Source: Chenopodium formosanum | Lineage: Eukaryota; Streptophyta; Magnoliopsida; Caryophyllales; Amaranthaceae | DNA: 64,000 nt | Assembly (NCBI GenBank): GCA_024500155.1 | Contig: CM044867.1 | Coordinates: 25,369,632-25,433,631, forward strand | Direction: 5' to 3' | Shown: in pieces, positions 34,843 through 46,914 of the stretch | Layout: every line of letters starts with the position of its first letter | How positions within the stretch are numbered: position 1 is the first letter of the stretch | Program-made: the position numbers and the translations under genes | The notes under the pieces: model-generated | Databases searched by the model: none | What the model was told of the DNA's origin: nothing | Seen by the model: the letters and a program-made list of their open reading frames with translations, nothing else

Positions 34843-35465
34843 GTAGGGGTGTTCAAAGATATCTGACCCGATTGACCCGACTCGCTAACCTGATTAACTT
34901 AGTCATTTTTTAAAAATATATATATATATATATATATATATTAGCGGGTCCAGAACCCGACCAAGAAAAACTATCAAGTATTGGGTCGGATCTTTATCAG
35001 ACCTATGAGGGTGGCGGATACACGCTAACCCCTGAATTAGTGTATTTCTTCTAATTTTAATACCCTAAATAAGTTAAATAAGGGTTAGGGTTTTTATTCA
35101 CAACCAACCATCATATTTTCTCTCCTCTATAGCCGACATTCACTCCATTTCTTCCTTTCTCTGTTTTTAAAAGCTTTTTCTTTCTCATTTGATCTTCTGA
35201 TCTTCAATTATTCACCCCTCATTCTCTCCTCTACTCCCTTCTCACGTTAAGATTTAAATTTTTCTCTACATCTCATCATTCATCGATTGCAACTTCTTCT
35301 CATGGGTCAGAGTGTGTTTGAGTTGGAGGTTGATGCCTTGATGATGCATGTCGACTTTGTGGTGGCCGGACAAGGAATGGAGAGCATTTGTGCTAGCTTA
35401 GTGGTGGTATTTAATTTCTCTTTAGTTTTATACTTCAATTTGTATATTGAATTTTTTTTTTCATA
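34843..35465 (+). mobile_element. hAT element 5' end, truncated
   Basis: Starts TAGGGGTGTTCAAA, a typical hAT terminus, with subterminal 'gacccgattgacccgac' and 'gggtc' repeats, then a CT-rich leader and a short ORF at 35302 (MGQSVFELEVDALM). The right side is lost where LTR-family sequence begins at about 35466. Confidence 0.6.
34915..34941. repeat. (TA)n microsatellite
   Basis: A 26-bp alternating TA run inside the hAT-like end. Confidence 0.9.
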
Positions 35466-35701
35466 TTTCCGGTCATGGTTCTGGACCATTATGGAGTTAG
35501 CAATCTATGTGATTGTAAATGGGGTGTAACCATCACACCCATGAAGGGTTTACAATTTCCTAAAACTTATTGGCGACTCTTTTTTATCTACCTTCTTTTC
35601 CTTGGTATTGGCGACTCCTTTTTAGCTAGCTTCTTTTCCTTGGAGAGCCTCCATGCTTAAAAACATGACCCATAGTAGGGCGGAGTTAAAATTCCCTACA
35701 A
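35466..35701 (+). mobile_element. LTR 3' fragment (family of 59426-61301)
   Basis: Matches the last part of the solo LTR: 'tggagttagcaatct', 'ggggtgtaac', 'ggtttacaa', 'acttattggcgact', 'ccatgctta', ending CCCTACA at 35701. A segment of about 45 bp ending in 'cttcttttccttgg' is duplicated in tandem (about 35567-35610 and 35612-35643). Confidence 0.65.
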
Positions 35702-35879
35702 TTACATAATGAATCAAATAAAGGAATCCTTCATATAGACTACGTTCATTGAGTACATCTTGTACTCTAGAAAAACTTCCGCTTATATTGCTGGAATATC
35801 CAACGTAACCTTTTTGGAGAGACAATCTCACGATTTTTTAAAGTCGTGAGGATGATTTTAATTGACTATATATATTCGA

Positions 35880-36480
35880 TTTATTAATTAGTTTTTTTAT
35901 TCCGCATTATTCTTCAACAAAGAAACAATTTCATGGCAATCCATCAAAGCTGTTAGGAAATCGGGCAGAGTTGTGTTTGACTAATGCAAAACAAGTCAAT
36001 GAAAAATAAGAACGAGAAAAGCAATAAAGAAGATAAATAAAAACATAAGGATTTAATTATCTGGTTCGATTAAAGTAAAATTACATCCATAGGTAAGGGA
36101 TTCGAGAGCTTATTCATTATAATGGAGAAAGAATGGAAAAATAATACAAAGAGTCTTAGATCTTAATGGCTCTCTAAGGTGTGATGTAATTGATTACCTA
36201 AAGGGTCCTTTTATAAAATAAAAAAGCCCTAACAAAACCCTAAAATATATCCCAAATAAAACTCATCATATAGCCTTCATGTTGAGAAAACCAAATCTGG
36301 AAACTATTCCATATGTTATGCACAAGGACCGAACTATCGAACTATAACTCAAGCTTGCCGCAAGTTTCATATGACCCAGCTATAGCTCACTCGCCTAGAG
36401 CTATAGCTCACCCCCCCTCCCCAATCGCAACTTCCTTGTCTACGCACTACTTTCTTGAGCTACCTAGCGAGCTATCGTTC
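35880..36480 (-). mobile_element. LTR-like sequence with palindromic box and TATA
   Basis: On the minus strand a cluster of gagctatagctc-type palindromes (36340-36480) precedes a TATA-like tttttataaaa (36209-36220) and a stretch resembling copia-type LTR leaders (near 'tggttcgat' and 'ttacatcca', 36062-36095). No TG/CA pair or TSD was fixed. Confidence 0.4.
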
Positions 36481-36489
36481 ACTATTCCA

Positions 36490-37637
36490 AAACATCAATT
36501 CAAGATATATTGCAACAAAATCAAAATAGCAAATCTTTTCTCGAAAGAGAAGAAGGAAAATCTTGTCTTTGAAAAGAAATAGTTCCTCCAAAACTGAAAG
36601 GTACATAAGGTACATCTAATAAAACAAAAAGGTACACAAAATTTTTTTAGGTAGTTCTCTCCATTATAATAGTTATCACCATAAGCATGGTTCTCACATA
36701 AACCTAAAATCACAGTCAAATCCTTAATCTCAAATAATTAAACTGGTTTGAGAAAATTTATAGTTGCATTTAGGCCTTTTTGGTTACAATGAGAATTAAT
36801 TAACTTTTTTCGTGGTAATTTACAATTTATGAGAACTTATTTTCCTTAACTAATATTTAGGAAATTGTTTCAGTTTGTTTCACTTAAAATAATTAAGAAA
36901 GTAGAATTTCTAAGAGCTTTGAATACCTAGGGGAAGAGCGTAAATTAATTCTTACTTCATGTGAAAATTTTAAATTCCCTAAATATTTGTAATCGATTGC
37001 TATCTTTAAATAATTCAATACATATATAAATAAATCAAAACTTACTTAATATATAGATTTGTAATCAATTGCTATCTTTACATAAATGTTTAGCTTATGA
37101 AATATCATGAACTCCAAATAATAAAATATCTTTTCTTTAATAAAAATACCAAAAGGATAAATACAGTACAATTTTAAGAAGAACAAATTGGTGTATTCAA
37201 TCATTAATATCTAGTAGATGAAAAAGATATAGTAATATTAACAAAAAAATAAAAAAAAGGTTCATAGCATATATATTACTATAATAAATAATTTTGGAAA
37301 AAAAAAGTATTATATAGATTTACTTTCTAGATAGACTAATAAATTTAAAAATTAAAAGTGGGTTTATTATGTAGTATAGATTAGTTTTTTTTTTTTTTTT
37401 TTTTTTTTTTTTGTGCTTGGATTATTAGGCATCAAGGGTTGCATTTTTTTTTTTTGCATTGATTAATTAGTTGTACACTGTGTAGGATAAGAAAATTTGT
37501 TGCATATTTATAGGAATAAAAGTAGTATATTATTCATTGTAAACTATTTTCCAAAAAATAAAAAGAGCTTAGATACATTTGGAAGGGATAAGAAATGGAT
37601 TTTGGAGGGATAAAAGTTTTTGCTTTAGTATAGGTAC
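36490..37637. other. AT-rich intergenic, nothing recognised
   Basis: A T30 run lies at 37383-37412 and a T11 run at 37446. No coding signal. Confidence 0.5.
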
Positions 37638-37639
37638 TA

Positions 37640-38123
37640 CTCCCTCCGTTCCCTTTTGTCCTTTACGTTTGGAATTTTGCGTGATTATTAAGAAATTGTG
37701 TAAAACTGAGGTGAATTGACATAAATTAATCATTCAAAGTACAATTATAGTTAAAAAAAAAAAAGAATATTGTACATGTGAGGTAAAGAAAGTACTACCT
37801 CCGTTTCGCATTATCTGCAACAAAGGGGTATTATTTGTGAGATATAAAATATTCCTTTGTTGCAGATAATGCGAAACGGAGGTAGTAGAAAGAAAGTAGA
37901 AGAGAGACGAGAGAGAAAGTAATAATGAGTATTGAAAACCCATTAAAATATTATAAATAGTACAATTGCACATGAAAAGTGAATGTCAATTGAGTATTTA
38001 AATTGTAAAGTAAGGGTAATTTAGTCCAAAATCAATGACTTAAAACAGAAAGATCCTAAATGTAAAGAATAAAAAGGAACACCCTAAATGGAAACGTAAA
38101 AAAACAAAAGGGAACGGAGGGAG
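37640..38123. mobile_element. Stowaway MITE (outer)
   Basis: Ends CTCCCTCCGTTCCCTTTTGT and its inverted partner (reverse complement CTCCCTCCGTTCCCTTTTGT) form a near-perfect terminal repeat, flanked by TA (37638-37639, 38124-38125). Without the inner element it is about 390 bp. Non-coding. Confidence 0.88.
37795..37885. mobile_element. 91-bp Stowaway nested in the outer Stowaway
   Basis: A near-perfect fold-back: CTACCTCCGTTTCGCATTAT and its exact reverse complement form the arms, continuing through 'ctgcaacaaagg' for about 37 bp per arm with a loop of about 17 bp. TA flanks at 37793-37794 and 37886-37887. Confidence 0.88.
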
Positions 38124-38488
38124 TAGTTTTTCCTCGTGCAATGCATAGATTTATGATAATATGACTTGTAAATTAAACAAAGTCAATTCAAATGAAGTTA
38201 TTAGTTCAAATGAAAAGAATAATATACATTTTTTTAAAAATTTGAATTTATTAAATTCTACCGTTAAAACTCCTTGTTAGATATATAAATTAAAGTATTT
38301 TTACAAATAATGTGAGTTTTTTTTTTTTTTTTTTGAAATAATGTAAGTTTTTATTCATTTACTTTTTTATAATTTTTATTTATTCTTAAAATAAATAAAT
38401 AAATAAATAATAATTTTTTAGCGGGAAAATTTTTATTGTAAATGTGACACGTGTACTACTTTAGGGATGACTCTTGGTGATAACTTTA

Positions 38489-39299
38489 GGGGTCGTTTGG
38501 TTTGTAGAGGGTAATCGGAATGGAAAGAACAAAGGGAATGAAATGAAACCCTTTCTATGTAGTATGTTGTTTGTTTTACAAAACAAAGGGAATCACCACC
38601 ACCACCACAAAACCCCTCTTCCCTACTTTTCCATCCACTCCACCGCCCAGCCACCACATCACTTAAACTCGCCGCCCATATTCACACCTCCCCCACCCCT
38701 CGTCGCCCGTATTCACACATCCTCCACCCCTCGCCGCCCATATTCGCACCTCCCCTACCCCTTGCCGCCCCCTGAAAACCGTTGTTCGTCGTAGCTTGTG
38801 TCGGAAATCGCAAATCTGGAAATTGCGAACTTGCTCCTCCTTGTGGCTTGTGTCGGAATCTTGGGCGGTGGAGAGGTTGGGTTTGCGTGGGTTGGCTTAT
38901 GTCATGGCTTGGCTTGTGTCGTTACTTGGGTAGGAGGACGATTTCTAGGGTTTGCGTGGGCGGGGGAAGATTTTTCAGGGAGGGGAGAGGGAGGAGCGAC
39001 GGGTTTCGGTGAAGGGAAACGCAGGTGCGGCGGTTTCCGGCGAGGAGAGGGGGAGGTGCAGCGAGTTCCGGCGTGGTGGCTGGGAGGTGGGGGTAACTAC
39101 GTAAGGTAGTGGATGGTGTGGATATGGTGGTGTAGTGGTGGCTGGGGAAAGGGAATGCAAAAGTCTAGGGGGTGGGGAATCAGTGTAGAAGGATTTTGGG
39201 TAAACTCAAAAATAAAAATGGGTAAAGGGAATGAAAAAAAATGACAAACAAATAGCAACAAAGAGAATGAGCCATTATTAACCCCCAACCAAACGACCC
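38489..39299. mobile_element. MITE-like element with GGGGTCGTTTGGTT ends
   Basis: Left GGGGTCGTTTGGTT and right AACCAAACGACCC are inverted repeats; the adjoining 'gggaatg/cattccc'-type text is also inverted. Flanks are TTA and TAG, so a 3-bp Harbinger duplication is possible but not exact. The interior is GC-rich with open frames of biased composition and no recognisable protein. Confidence 0.6.
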
Positions 39300-39327
39300 T
39301 AGTATATAGTACAAAAATAGATATAAG

Positions 39328-39870
39328 GGGTCGTTTGGTTCAGGGTATTCATCAAAGGGAAAGGGAATCAACCACCCTAATTCCCTTTGTTGCTGTTTAT
39401 TATCCGTTTTTTCCCATTCCCTTTACCCCCTTCATTCCCCCAAATCCTTCCAAGTTCATTTTCCACCCCCTAGGTATTTCCATTCACATTCCCTAGCCAC
39501 CACCACACCACCACATCACCACCTTCCTACCTACCCACACCACCGGAAAACCGTACCACCTTCTTACCCGACCCTCGCCGCCTCTCCCCCAACCCACGCC
39601 GCCCTTCCCCCGACCCTCGCCGCCCCTCCCCTCCCCCGCACAAACATCCCACAGCCCTGTGGGATGTTTTTCAGGGAAGGGGAGAGTTTTGCGGGATGGG
39701 GGGATGGGCGGCGGGGGTATGGAAATAGGCGGCGAAGCGCGGTGGTGGTGGGGGAGGTGTTGCGTATGGTGAGGTGGCTAGATTGTGGTTGGAAAAGGTA
39801 TGAAGTGAAGAGATAACTTGTAGTGTAGTGGCGATATGGTGGTGGGACTGGTGGCTTCACTCCATTTATT
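39328..39870. mobile_element. second copy of the GGGGTCGTTTGGTT element, right end missing
   Basis: The left end GGGGTCGTTTGGTT follows TAA and the sequence resembles the neighbouring element (ccaccaccacacc, gccgcc). An inverted repeat 'catcccacagccctgtgggatg' sits in the middle. No matching right terminus was found before hAT sequence begins. Confidence 0.5.
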
Positions 39871-39876
39871 TTTTAA

Positions 39877-41156
39877 AACAAACAACATAGGAAATTTGAG
39901 GGGATGAAGCATTTAGTGAAGTTTAAAGGATTAGGGGATTGTTGTATGATTTGTTACAAGAATACCAAGATAAGATGGTGGAAGGAGATTATATGTCTTC
40001 TAGTCATGATACCATTTTTGGGAAACGACATGTTGGTGATCCTTTGAATAATAATGGTGGTGAAGTTGATGAATGGACTAGGATTAAGAGGTCTAAGGAA
40101 AAAAAGGCTAATGTGAGGTGTGAGCTTGATCATTATCTTGAGGATGATGCATTGTCGGAGAGTAATGATTTTGATGTCCTTTATTATTGGAGAATTGATT
40201 TGAAGTATCCAACCTTAAGAAAAATTTCCAAGGACATACTAGCCATTCCAGCATCAATTGTGGCTTCGGAGAGTGCTTTTAGCATGGGGGGTAGGGTTGT
40301 GAGTCCTCATCGTTCGTGTCTTCATTCTACAACCGTGGAGGCGCTTATGTGTTTACAATATTAGATTCTTAATGAGTACTCTGGTAATTCTTACTCTTTT
40401 ACATACTACATCCACTTAAAATCATTTATTTATTTTAAAATGTTTGATATCATAATTGATAAATTTGTTTATATTAATTTAGATTCTTCATTTGACAATG
40501 CACATGCATGTGCTAATATCTTGGATGATGTTGATGTAGGGGTTAAAGGAAGTACATCAAGTGAAGTCATTGATATTAACTTGATTATTTGATTAAACTC
40601 GTCTATTTCGTTAACCCCAATTTCTTTTGATTATATTTTATTTATAAATACTTGGTATTATTAATTATGGTATGTAGGATGAAGAGGAAGGACTTTTGAT
40701 ATGAAGATCAATAATTTGTGAAGGCTTGAAGAGTTGAAAATAAAGACATGTATTTAGAGCAAATGTTGATGTACTGTCTTTTTTTCATGAGACTTTAGAC
40801 AAATGTTGTGATTTGTGTGAGACTTTTTAAATTGTGTTATGTGGTATTACTATCATTTTCTTTCTCGGATGGTGTATTAGACTATTGTATTATTTATGTC
40901 TACTTTTAAATTCATGGGTGTTGATATTAGTGGACTACTTTTCCAAATCTGATTTTTTTAAAAATAAGAATGCAAATAGAACTTGAATTTCACCCATTTA
41001 TCACCCGATCCACCCGATTCATTCGTGGATGATGAATGGATCGGATATGGATGGAGTTTGGATCGAGCGACGGATGGTTTGGGTGATAGATGGGCATAGG
41101 CGGATAGACGCGGATGGAGCATAATCCGACCCGTATCTGATCCATTTCTAGCCCTA
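39877..41156 (+). mobile_element. 3' remnant of a hAT element
   Basis: Contains the C-terminal transposase fragment (39939-40364), downstream non-coding DNA, subterminal 'ggatgg/gatccacccgatt' repeats at 40980-41120, and ends in TCTAGCCCTA (reverse complement TAGGGCTAGA), a hAT-like terminus at 41156. The 5' part is absent. Confidence 0.65.
39939..40364 (+). pseudogene. hAT transposase C-terminal fragment (dimerisation domain)
   Basis: A 141-codon frame ending at a natural stop. It shows the hAT C-terminal signature in order: ELDHYLEDD, FDVLYYWRIDLKYPTL, DILAIPASIVASESAFSMGG, RVVSPHRSCL and VEALMCLQ. This is the region through which hAT transposases dimerise; the zinc finger and catalytic core are missing. 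The start at 39939 is only the first ATG of a truncated piece. Confidence 0.87.
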
Positions 41157-41208
41157 ATTTCAGGGGGTGCTTAAGGGATGCATTGTGGAACAAGGTTGGC
41201 TAGTGTAT

Positions 41209-41209
<1 letters not shown>

Positions 41210-41240
<31 letters not shown>
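41210..41240. repeat. (GA)n microsatellite
   Basis: About 15 GA units; on the minus strand it lies downstream of the TATA-like sequence at 41278-41288, in an apparent leader. Confidence 0.95.
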
Positions 41241-41242
<2 letters not shown>

Positions 41243-41269
41243 TTTTTTGGTGCCCCAAAACTGAGGAAA

Positions 41270-41468
41270 TCAGCCTCGTATTTATAAAGAAAATGAGTAG
41301 GGTGAAGAACAGAACTTTAGAAGTGAAAAGGCGCCGCTGAAAAACCCTAAGAGAATGCCACATCATGGCATGTCTACCGCAACACGGCATAGTGTACTGT
41401 GACACGACATTAAGCGGCGTGTTTGTCATAACACGGTGTGCATGTTTTCTTGAAAACAATTGACTGGC
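41270..41468 (-). promoter_or_regulatory. LTR-like promoter with palindromic box
   Basis: On the minus strand a cluster of short inverted motifs (acaccgtgttatg, gccgtgttgcgg, atgccatgatgtggcat; 41340-41450) precedes ctttataaatacg (41278-41288) and a CT-rich leader. Same order as in the other LTRs of this window. Confidence 0.4.
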
Positions 41469-42145
41469 TAAAGTCGTATCAGCTTATCAAAAATAATTCC
41501 TAAGTCCACTAACTATATAGATAGGAAAGTAGGGTCGAATCCACAGGGAAACAAGTCTTTCTATTCCTAATTAATTAATATAATCTAAACTATTAAGTAA
41601 CCAAAATTGTTTTTATTTAAAGGAATTATACTACGAAGAATAAAAGTAGCTAGGGAGAAATAAAAGTAGGCGAAAAATCAATAAATAAAATACCTAGGGC
41701 ATAGGTTCACCAATAAATAATACTCCTGGGTAAAACATAATAATCAATCATCAATGCATCAATTAATCAGATCATAAAGGGCTTTCGCTACGTATTACAA
41801 TCACATAATTAATCTACCGGCATTAAATCTTATCTTTTGAATATCACCTTAACCTTTTATAAATTAACCTGCCTATTGAAACTAGGCCTAAATATCAATT
41901 TTCATCTCTCGAATCTCGAATCAATATTGCTAAATACATACATAATAAACCTGCGTAAGTCTAGTGGCATAATATTAAATCAATTAATAGGAAATTAATC
42001 AAGCATTGACAATCAACAATAATAAATTACCCTTTCATATTATTTATGGATCCCCACAAACCCTAGCGAGAAAACTACTCACACATAATTAAATCTAAAC
42101 TAATCAAAGCAAATAAACAAGTCATGATGAAAGAAAGAGAATAAA
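41469..42145 (-). mobile_element. dispersed retroelement repeat, second copy
   Basis: The reverse complement matches 19930-20833: 'tattattta ttggtgaacctatgc', 'cgagagatgaa', 'atcaattaatagg', ending at gatacgactttagcc. Internal 'cgagag' motifs are partly kept. Beyond 42145 the similarity stops. Class uncertain. Confidence 0.6.
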
Positions 42146-42149
42146 TTAC

Positions 42150-42864
42150 TTATGTACTGCTCAGAATTCCATGTCCTAATAAGCATGATTAAACCCTTTA
42201 GATGTGTATTGTTTTGTATTTTTGTGATGATTGTCCCTTTGTTGTTGAACATGAAGCTTGTTAGTGTCTAATTGACTGGTTAAGTTTTAAGATACTATCT
42301 ACATTACATCCTTAGAGTTGATATTTGATGATAGAATGCAGACATGCAGTTATAACATCACCCCTTCCTTGTGGATAGCCAAAAGGTGAGACTTGCACTC
42401 GAAGAAATTAGGAAAGTGAAAATGAAAAAAAGAGAAACAAGAAAGGGGTTCAGAAAAGAAGAACGAGATGAAGATCACTTTAACTAGAAGACTTTTTTTT
42501 TAGAATGTAATCAAAGAAGTGATAAAAAGTACTTTTTGAAAAGATTCTAAAATTTAATAAACCATATAAGTGTAAAAATGTAAAGGGAGATGGAAAGGGA
42601 GAGGAGAGCAAGTGAGGGTTGGAGAGGTAGTTTGAACACAAGTAAAGATTAACTTCATGAATTTTGTAAAATTATAAAGTAAGGAAGGATGGAGTGATGG
42701 AAAGGAGTGAGAAAGAGAGATGTGGTCACTTAATTGCCAATTTTATGTGCTCAAACTCAATATTAATGTGATACTTTGTATAGAAAGAAAATGGATTAAT
42801 AATATATTTAGGAAAAAAATCAACCTTAATGTAAAATCTATTGTGATAGAGGGGGAGAGGGAGT
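42150..42864. other. intergenic, purine-rich toward the right
   Basis: No gene is seen. From 42400 on the plus strand is rich in A and G and merges with the GA-rich target of the following LTR insertion. Confidence 0.45.
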
Positions 42865-42869
42865 AGGAG

Positions 42870-45800
42870 TGTAACACCCCCAAATCTCCCTCTGCGGGAA
42901 TACAAGTATAATACGTATAATTATACCATAGAGATAGACTTGGGCGTATTACAGTCGTGTGATTACACAAGGCTACTCAAAACTTACTAAATAAAACCAA
43001 TTTTTTCAGCGAAAAACTTCAATACTCTTCTTTTATTAATAATAGACTATTAATAGTAACCATTGTCATGAGTACTCAAAAAAAAAAATATAAAGACCAA
43101 CATTTCCTAATCTAGGTGAAAACATTCCCAGGACTCCAAATGCTCAATCATTGACTACACCTGAAATTAGTCAACACTGCTTACTATTACGGTAAACAGG
43201 GCAAACCAAAACAAAATAAGAAATACGAGTTAGCATAATATGCTAAGTACGATAAGTGCAAGATAATGTAAACTCAATTTATTAACAAACATGCTTTTGA
43301 AATCAATTTCATCCATTCCAATAATTAAACCAATAATTCCAACTCATAATTCCAAAACCAATTTCAATAATAATAATAATCAATAGTCAATTCAATAAAA
43401 CCAATTTTTCATTAAAATTCAATTCCTTTAAAACCGATTCCTCATTAAAATTCAATTCCCTTAAAACTAATTCCTCACCCAAGTGTGTACACCCCCAAGC
43501 TAGTCTCCTTATGTTACAAGACTATTCTTGAGGAAAGACCCGGTCATACAAAGTCCAAGGCCTTATCAAACCCGCATAGTGGGATTACCAACATGCTTAT
43601 AAAGCATTAATAATAATTCAATGATTCAATAAATCCTTTTTAAATCCAATAATTCCAACCTTCCTTTATAATAATAATTCAAACTCCTTTTGTAAATACA
43701 ACATGCTTCCAAAATTAAACCTTTTAAACATGAATAATAATTTCAATTATTCAAAACATGATATAAAATCAATACTCCAATCTATCTATACTTTTTATTT
43801 ATTTATATATTAAAAAGCGGTTCCTAAAAACGTTTATGTGCCACGTGGTACCCTTGCCATGTCATCTTTCAACTATGAGCATATTATAATAAAAATGTCT
43901 ATCATGAGGTTCGAACTCATAACCACAAAAATATGGATTAGGTTTCTTACCATCTCATCCATATATTAATCATGCTTTTATACTCGACTCATAAATATAT
44001 AAGTATATGGATTGGATGGAGATCTAAACATTTAATAATTTCAATTCTTTAAAAAAAAAAATCAATCCTATTTTTTAATAATTATGCTAATTGAGGTAAT
44101 ATATACAAGCAAGAAAAACTAACTATTATTATAAATTAATTTTAGTTATTTAATTATTTTGATAATAACTATGTCTTTATTTCATATTATAAACTATAAA
44201 CAAAGGACATGTTCATATAATTTTTTTTGACAGGAATACGTTTGTATATTTAATCAATAGTTGTTCCACAAATAATTTATTCAAAGGTTTAATGAAAAAC
44301 TATTATAAATTATAAACAATTGTTTCAAAAAAAATTATAAATTATAAACAATATAATGAATAAATATATAATAAAGAATGAACCTGTCTATTCAATTACA
44401 ATTGTTCAAAAATAAAAACCCCAGAGCATCACCTGGGCCACACACTAGTTTATTTATTAAAACCAATTTATTTAAACATGCTTTTATCTCATAATTCATA
44501 ATTCAATTCAATTTAATTCAATCATCATAAAATCATTCAAACATGTATTTTATTCAAACCAATCACTTTCAAGGTATCTAACCACCTAACGTACCTTGAT
44601 CCTTGCTTAGCAAAAATCACACGAAAGGAACCTCAAGAATCTTGATCGAACACACCCTACATATAAATATAATCTTAATTAATATAAGGTTAACAAATAA
44701 TCACAATAATTAAATTAAAAACCCCCAACTATATGTACATGAACCTTTTAAATTATTTTCTCATAAACATCATTAAAAATCTGATTTTATGTGATAAAAA
44801 CTATTCATAATAATTTTTATAAATCCCCCTAATAATAATTAATTGAATAAGAGAAGAGAAGATGAAAAGATAAGAAACCAAGGAAAAGAGAAGAATTGGA
44901 TTTGCGTTCGAAAGAATAGGCAGAAGTTGCAAAGGCTGTAACTCCTTTGATATAACTCCGAATTGGGTAATTCTTGAGCCTAACCTCAAGGATTTTTCAA
45001 GAGGAACAATATTCTGTCACGTCAATACCCTAAAAACTGAGCAGAAGTTCCCAAAAATTGGCTTGAAGATAAACGGGATGATTTGTGTAAAAAGAGGAGA
45101 AGAAAAAAAGAGAATTGGTGTGAAGAATGTGAGAGGTATGAAGGGGTATTTATAGGCTAGCTCATGCAAGAATTATGGCAAGAGAATGTGGGAAGAATTA
45201 TGACAAGAAGGGTTTATGGAATTACTTGGAGAAGTGAATGAAAGAAATATGGAAGGTTTTGATATTAAGGTGATTGTGCATAATAAAAATATGGAAGGTG
45301 TATTATCATGGAAAAAAATATAAAAATTGGAATTACTTGGGGAATAATCAGGAGGAATAAAAGGTAGGAAAATATAATGATCAAATATTAAGATGGAAAA
45401 ATAGAATCAAGGAAAATAATAAATTTTGGGGAAATAAATAAAAATACAATTTACCAAATTAATTTCTCCCAAAATAATACAAGAGGGCCGAAAATCTTGA
45501 GCTTTGCATAGCTTAGATTTTCGGATTCTCTTAGTAGTATTTAGGAAGATTTTTTTGCTCGGTTTTAAGGAATAAAATAATTGTGTAAATAATGCTGAAT
45601 AAATGCTTAATTAATTAAATACCAATTATTCACCAATAAATAACTAAGAAAAATCAGATTTTCTATACATATATAGAAAATGCGAATTTCCTAGCTAAAT
45701 AAATGGGAATTTTCGGCCAACTTAATTAATCAATAAAATATCCTTTTGCTTTAATCAAAATATCTGAAATGTATAAATCCGGTTTTTAAAATAAGATAAA

Positions 45801-45966
45801 TGGACAATAAATTTTATCCAAAATAATAGATTTCAAAATACTTTTGGCGCCAAAATTCAAATATTATTTTGGCTCCAAATAATAAATTTACTAAAATACC
45901 CTTTTTATAAAATAATTCCTAATTAATTAATTAGGAAAAATACGCATGAAAATACGGGGTATTATA
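42870..45966 (-). mobile_element. solo LTR (Ty3/gypsy-like) carrying a Helitron
   Basis: Left end TGTAACACCCCC, right end CGGGGTATTATA (reverse complement TATAATACCCCG, one G-to-A change from TG). Flanks AGGAG (42865-42869) and AGGGG (45967-45971) are a 5-bp duplication with one change. A TATA-like CCTATAAATACCCC on the minus strand (about 45145-45157) sets the direction. Without the Helitron (43781-44448) the LTR is about 2.4 kb. No second LTR or internal domain is present. LTRs starting TGTAACACCCC are frequent among plant Ty3/gypsy elements. Confidence 0.7.
43781..44448 (+). mobile_element. non-autonomous Helitron
   Basis: Starts A|TCTATCTATACTTTTTA and ends with a hairpin (CCCCAG...CTGGG), then CACACTAG|T. 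668 bp with no ORF. Both the A|T insertion rule and the CTAG end are met. Inserted into the solo LTR. Confidence 0.78.
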
Positions 45967-45970
45967 AGGG

Positions 45971-46016
<46 letters not shown>

Positions 46017-46560
46017 AAAATAAAGGACATGGGAGAGAGAAAGAGAGGAGCAGGGATAGAAGGATATGTTGTTGGAGAAGAATCCAAGTTAGAGAAGGGA
46101 TGTGGAAAAGAGAGGGGCCGAGAGAAAGAAAATGGCCAACATATAAAGGATTGGCCAGAATAGATGAGGAAAGGAGAAAACATGTTGGGAGAAGAGAGGG
46201 GTCAAGAGAGAGAGAGAGAAAGAAAGGGGGGACATGAGAGAGATAGGGAGTGAGAAAAAGGCTCGGAGTGAGGAGCCGCAAGAAGAGATAAAGAAAGAAA
46301 GAAGAGTTGGGAGAAAAAGAGAGCAAAATAAAGAGACTAGGAGAGTGGCGGCCATGAGAGAGATATAAGAATCAAAAGAGAAAGAATTAAAGCAATACAG
46401 GGAGAGAGAGGTTAAGAGATAAAGAAAGATAGGTCGGTAGAAAGAGAGAAGGCCCGAGAGAGAAAGAGATTGAGAGGACAAAAGAAAGAGGGAGATGGAA
46501 AGAAGCCGAGAGAAATAGAGGGAACTTGAGAGAAGGAAAAATCAGGGGAGGAAAGGGAGC
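45967..46560 (+). repeat. GA-rich polypurine tract of about 600 bp
   Basis: Starts with an uninterrupted (GA)n of about 45 bp and continues as G/A-dominated text with few pyrimidines. The overlapping minus-strand frames of Ser/Leu/Phe composition are low-complexity artefacts. Such tracts can form triplex DNA. Confidence 0.9.
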
Positions 46561-46912
46561 AAGTGTACACTACAAAAGTTCACTCGTTGTATCGGCATAA
46601 GGGCGACCTTTAAGTCTACCTAGTCATATCAAGGAGGCGGTGTTCACTGGTTCTTCTCCGTAATCGTAATGTACAAGTCCAAGTATACGCTATTCCCTCT
46701 TATTCGATGCTCTCCTTGGCCTTTTTTCATCCTTCTCGTACGGGACTAGAGCGAGCTGGCTAAGAAGCATATTCTGCTTTCTTTGCATTTGTCATTTGTC
46801 CTTCAAAAGTGACATAAAGTAACAACAATTGGTAAAAATTTTAAAGTTATAAGGTAATCAATAACTAAAGTTTATTTTTTAATCATTGAATTTCAATTTT
46901 AATTTGGCAAAT
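46561..46912. other. spacer between purine tract and minisatellite
   Basis: GC-moderate at 46590-46760, with no recognisable gene; AT-rich after 46790. Confidence 0.4.
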
Positions 46913-46914
46913 TG

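Noticed and set aside
38433..39860. Several overlapping frames with Pro/His or Gly/Trp composition
   Set aside because: Interior of GC-rich MITE-like elements; mirrored on both strands, no domain.
45931..46481. Overlapping minus-strand frames of 73-131 codons rich in Ser, Leu and Phe
   Set aside because: They are translations of a GA-rich polypurine tract in several frames; low complexity and no domain.
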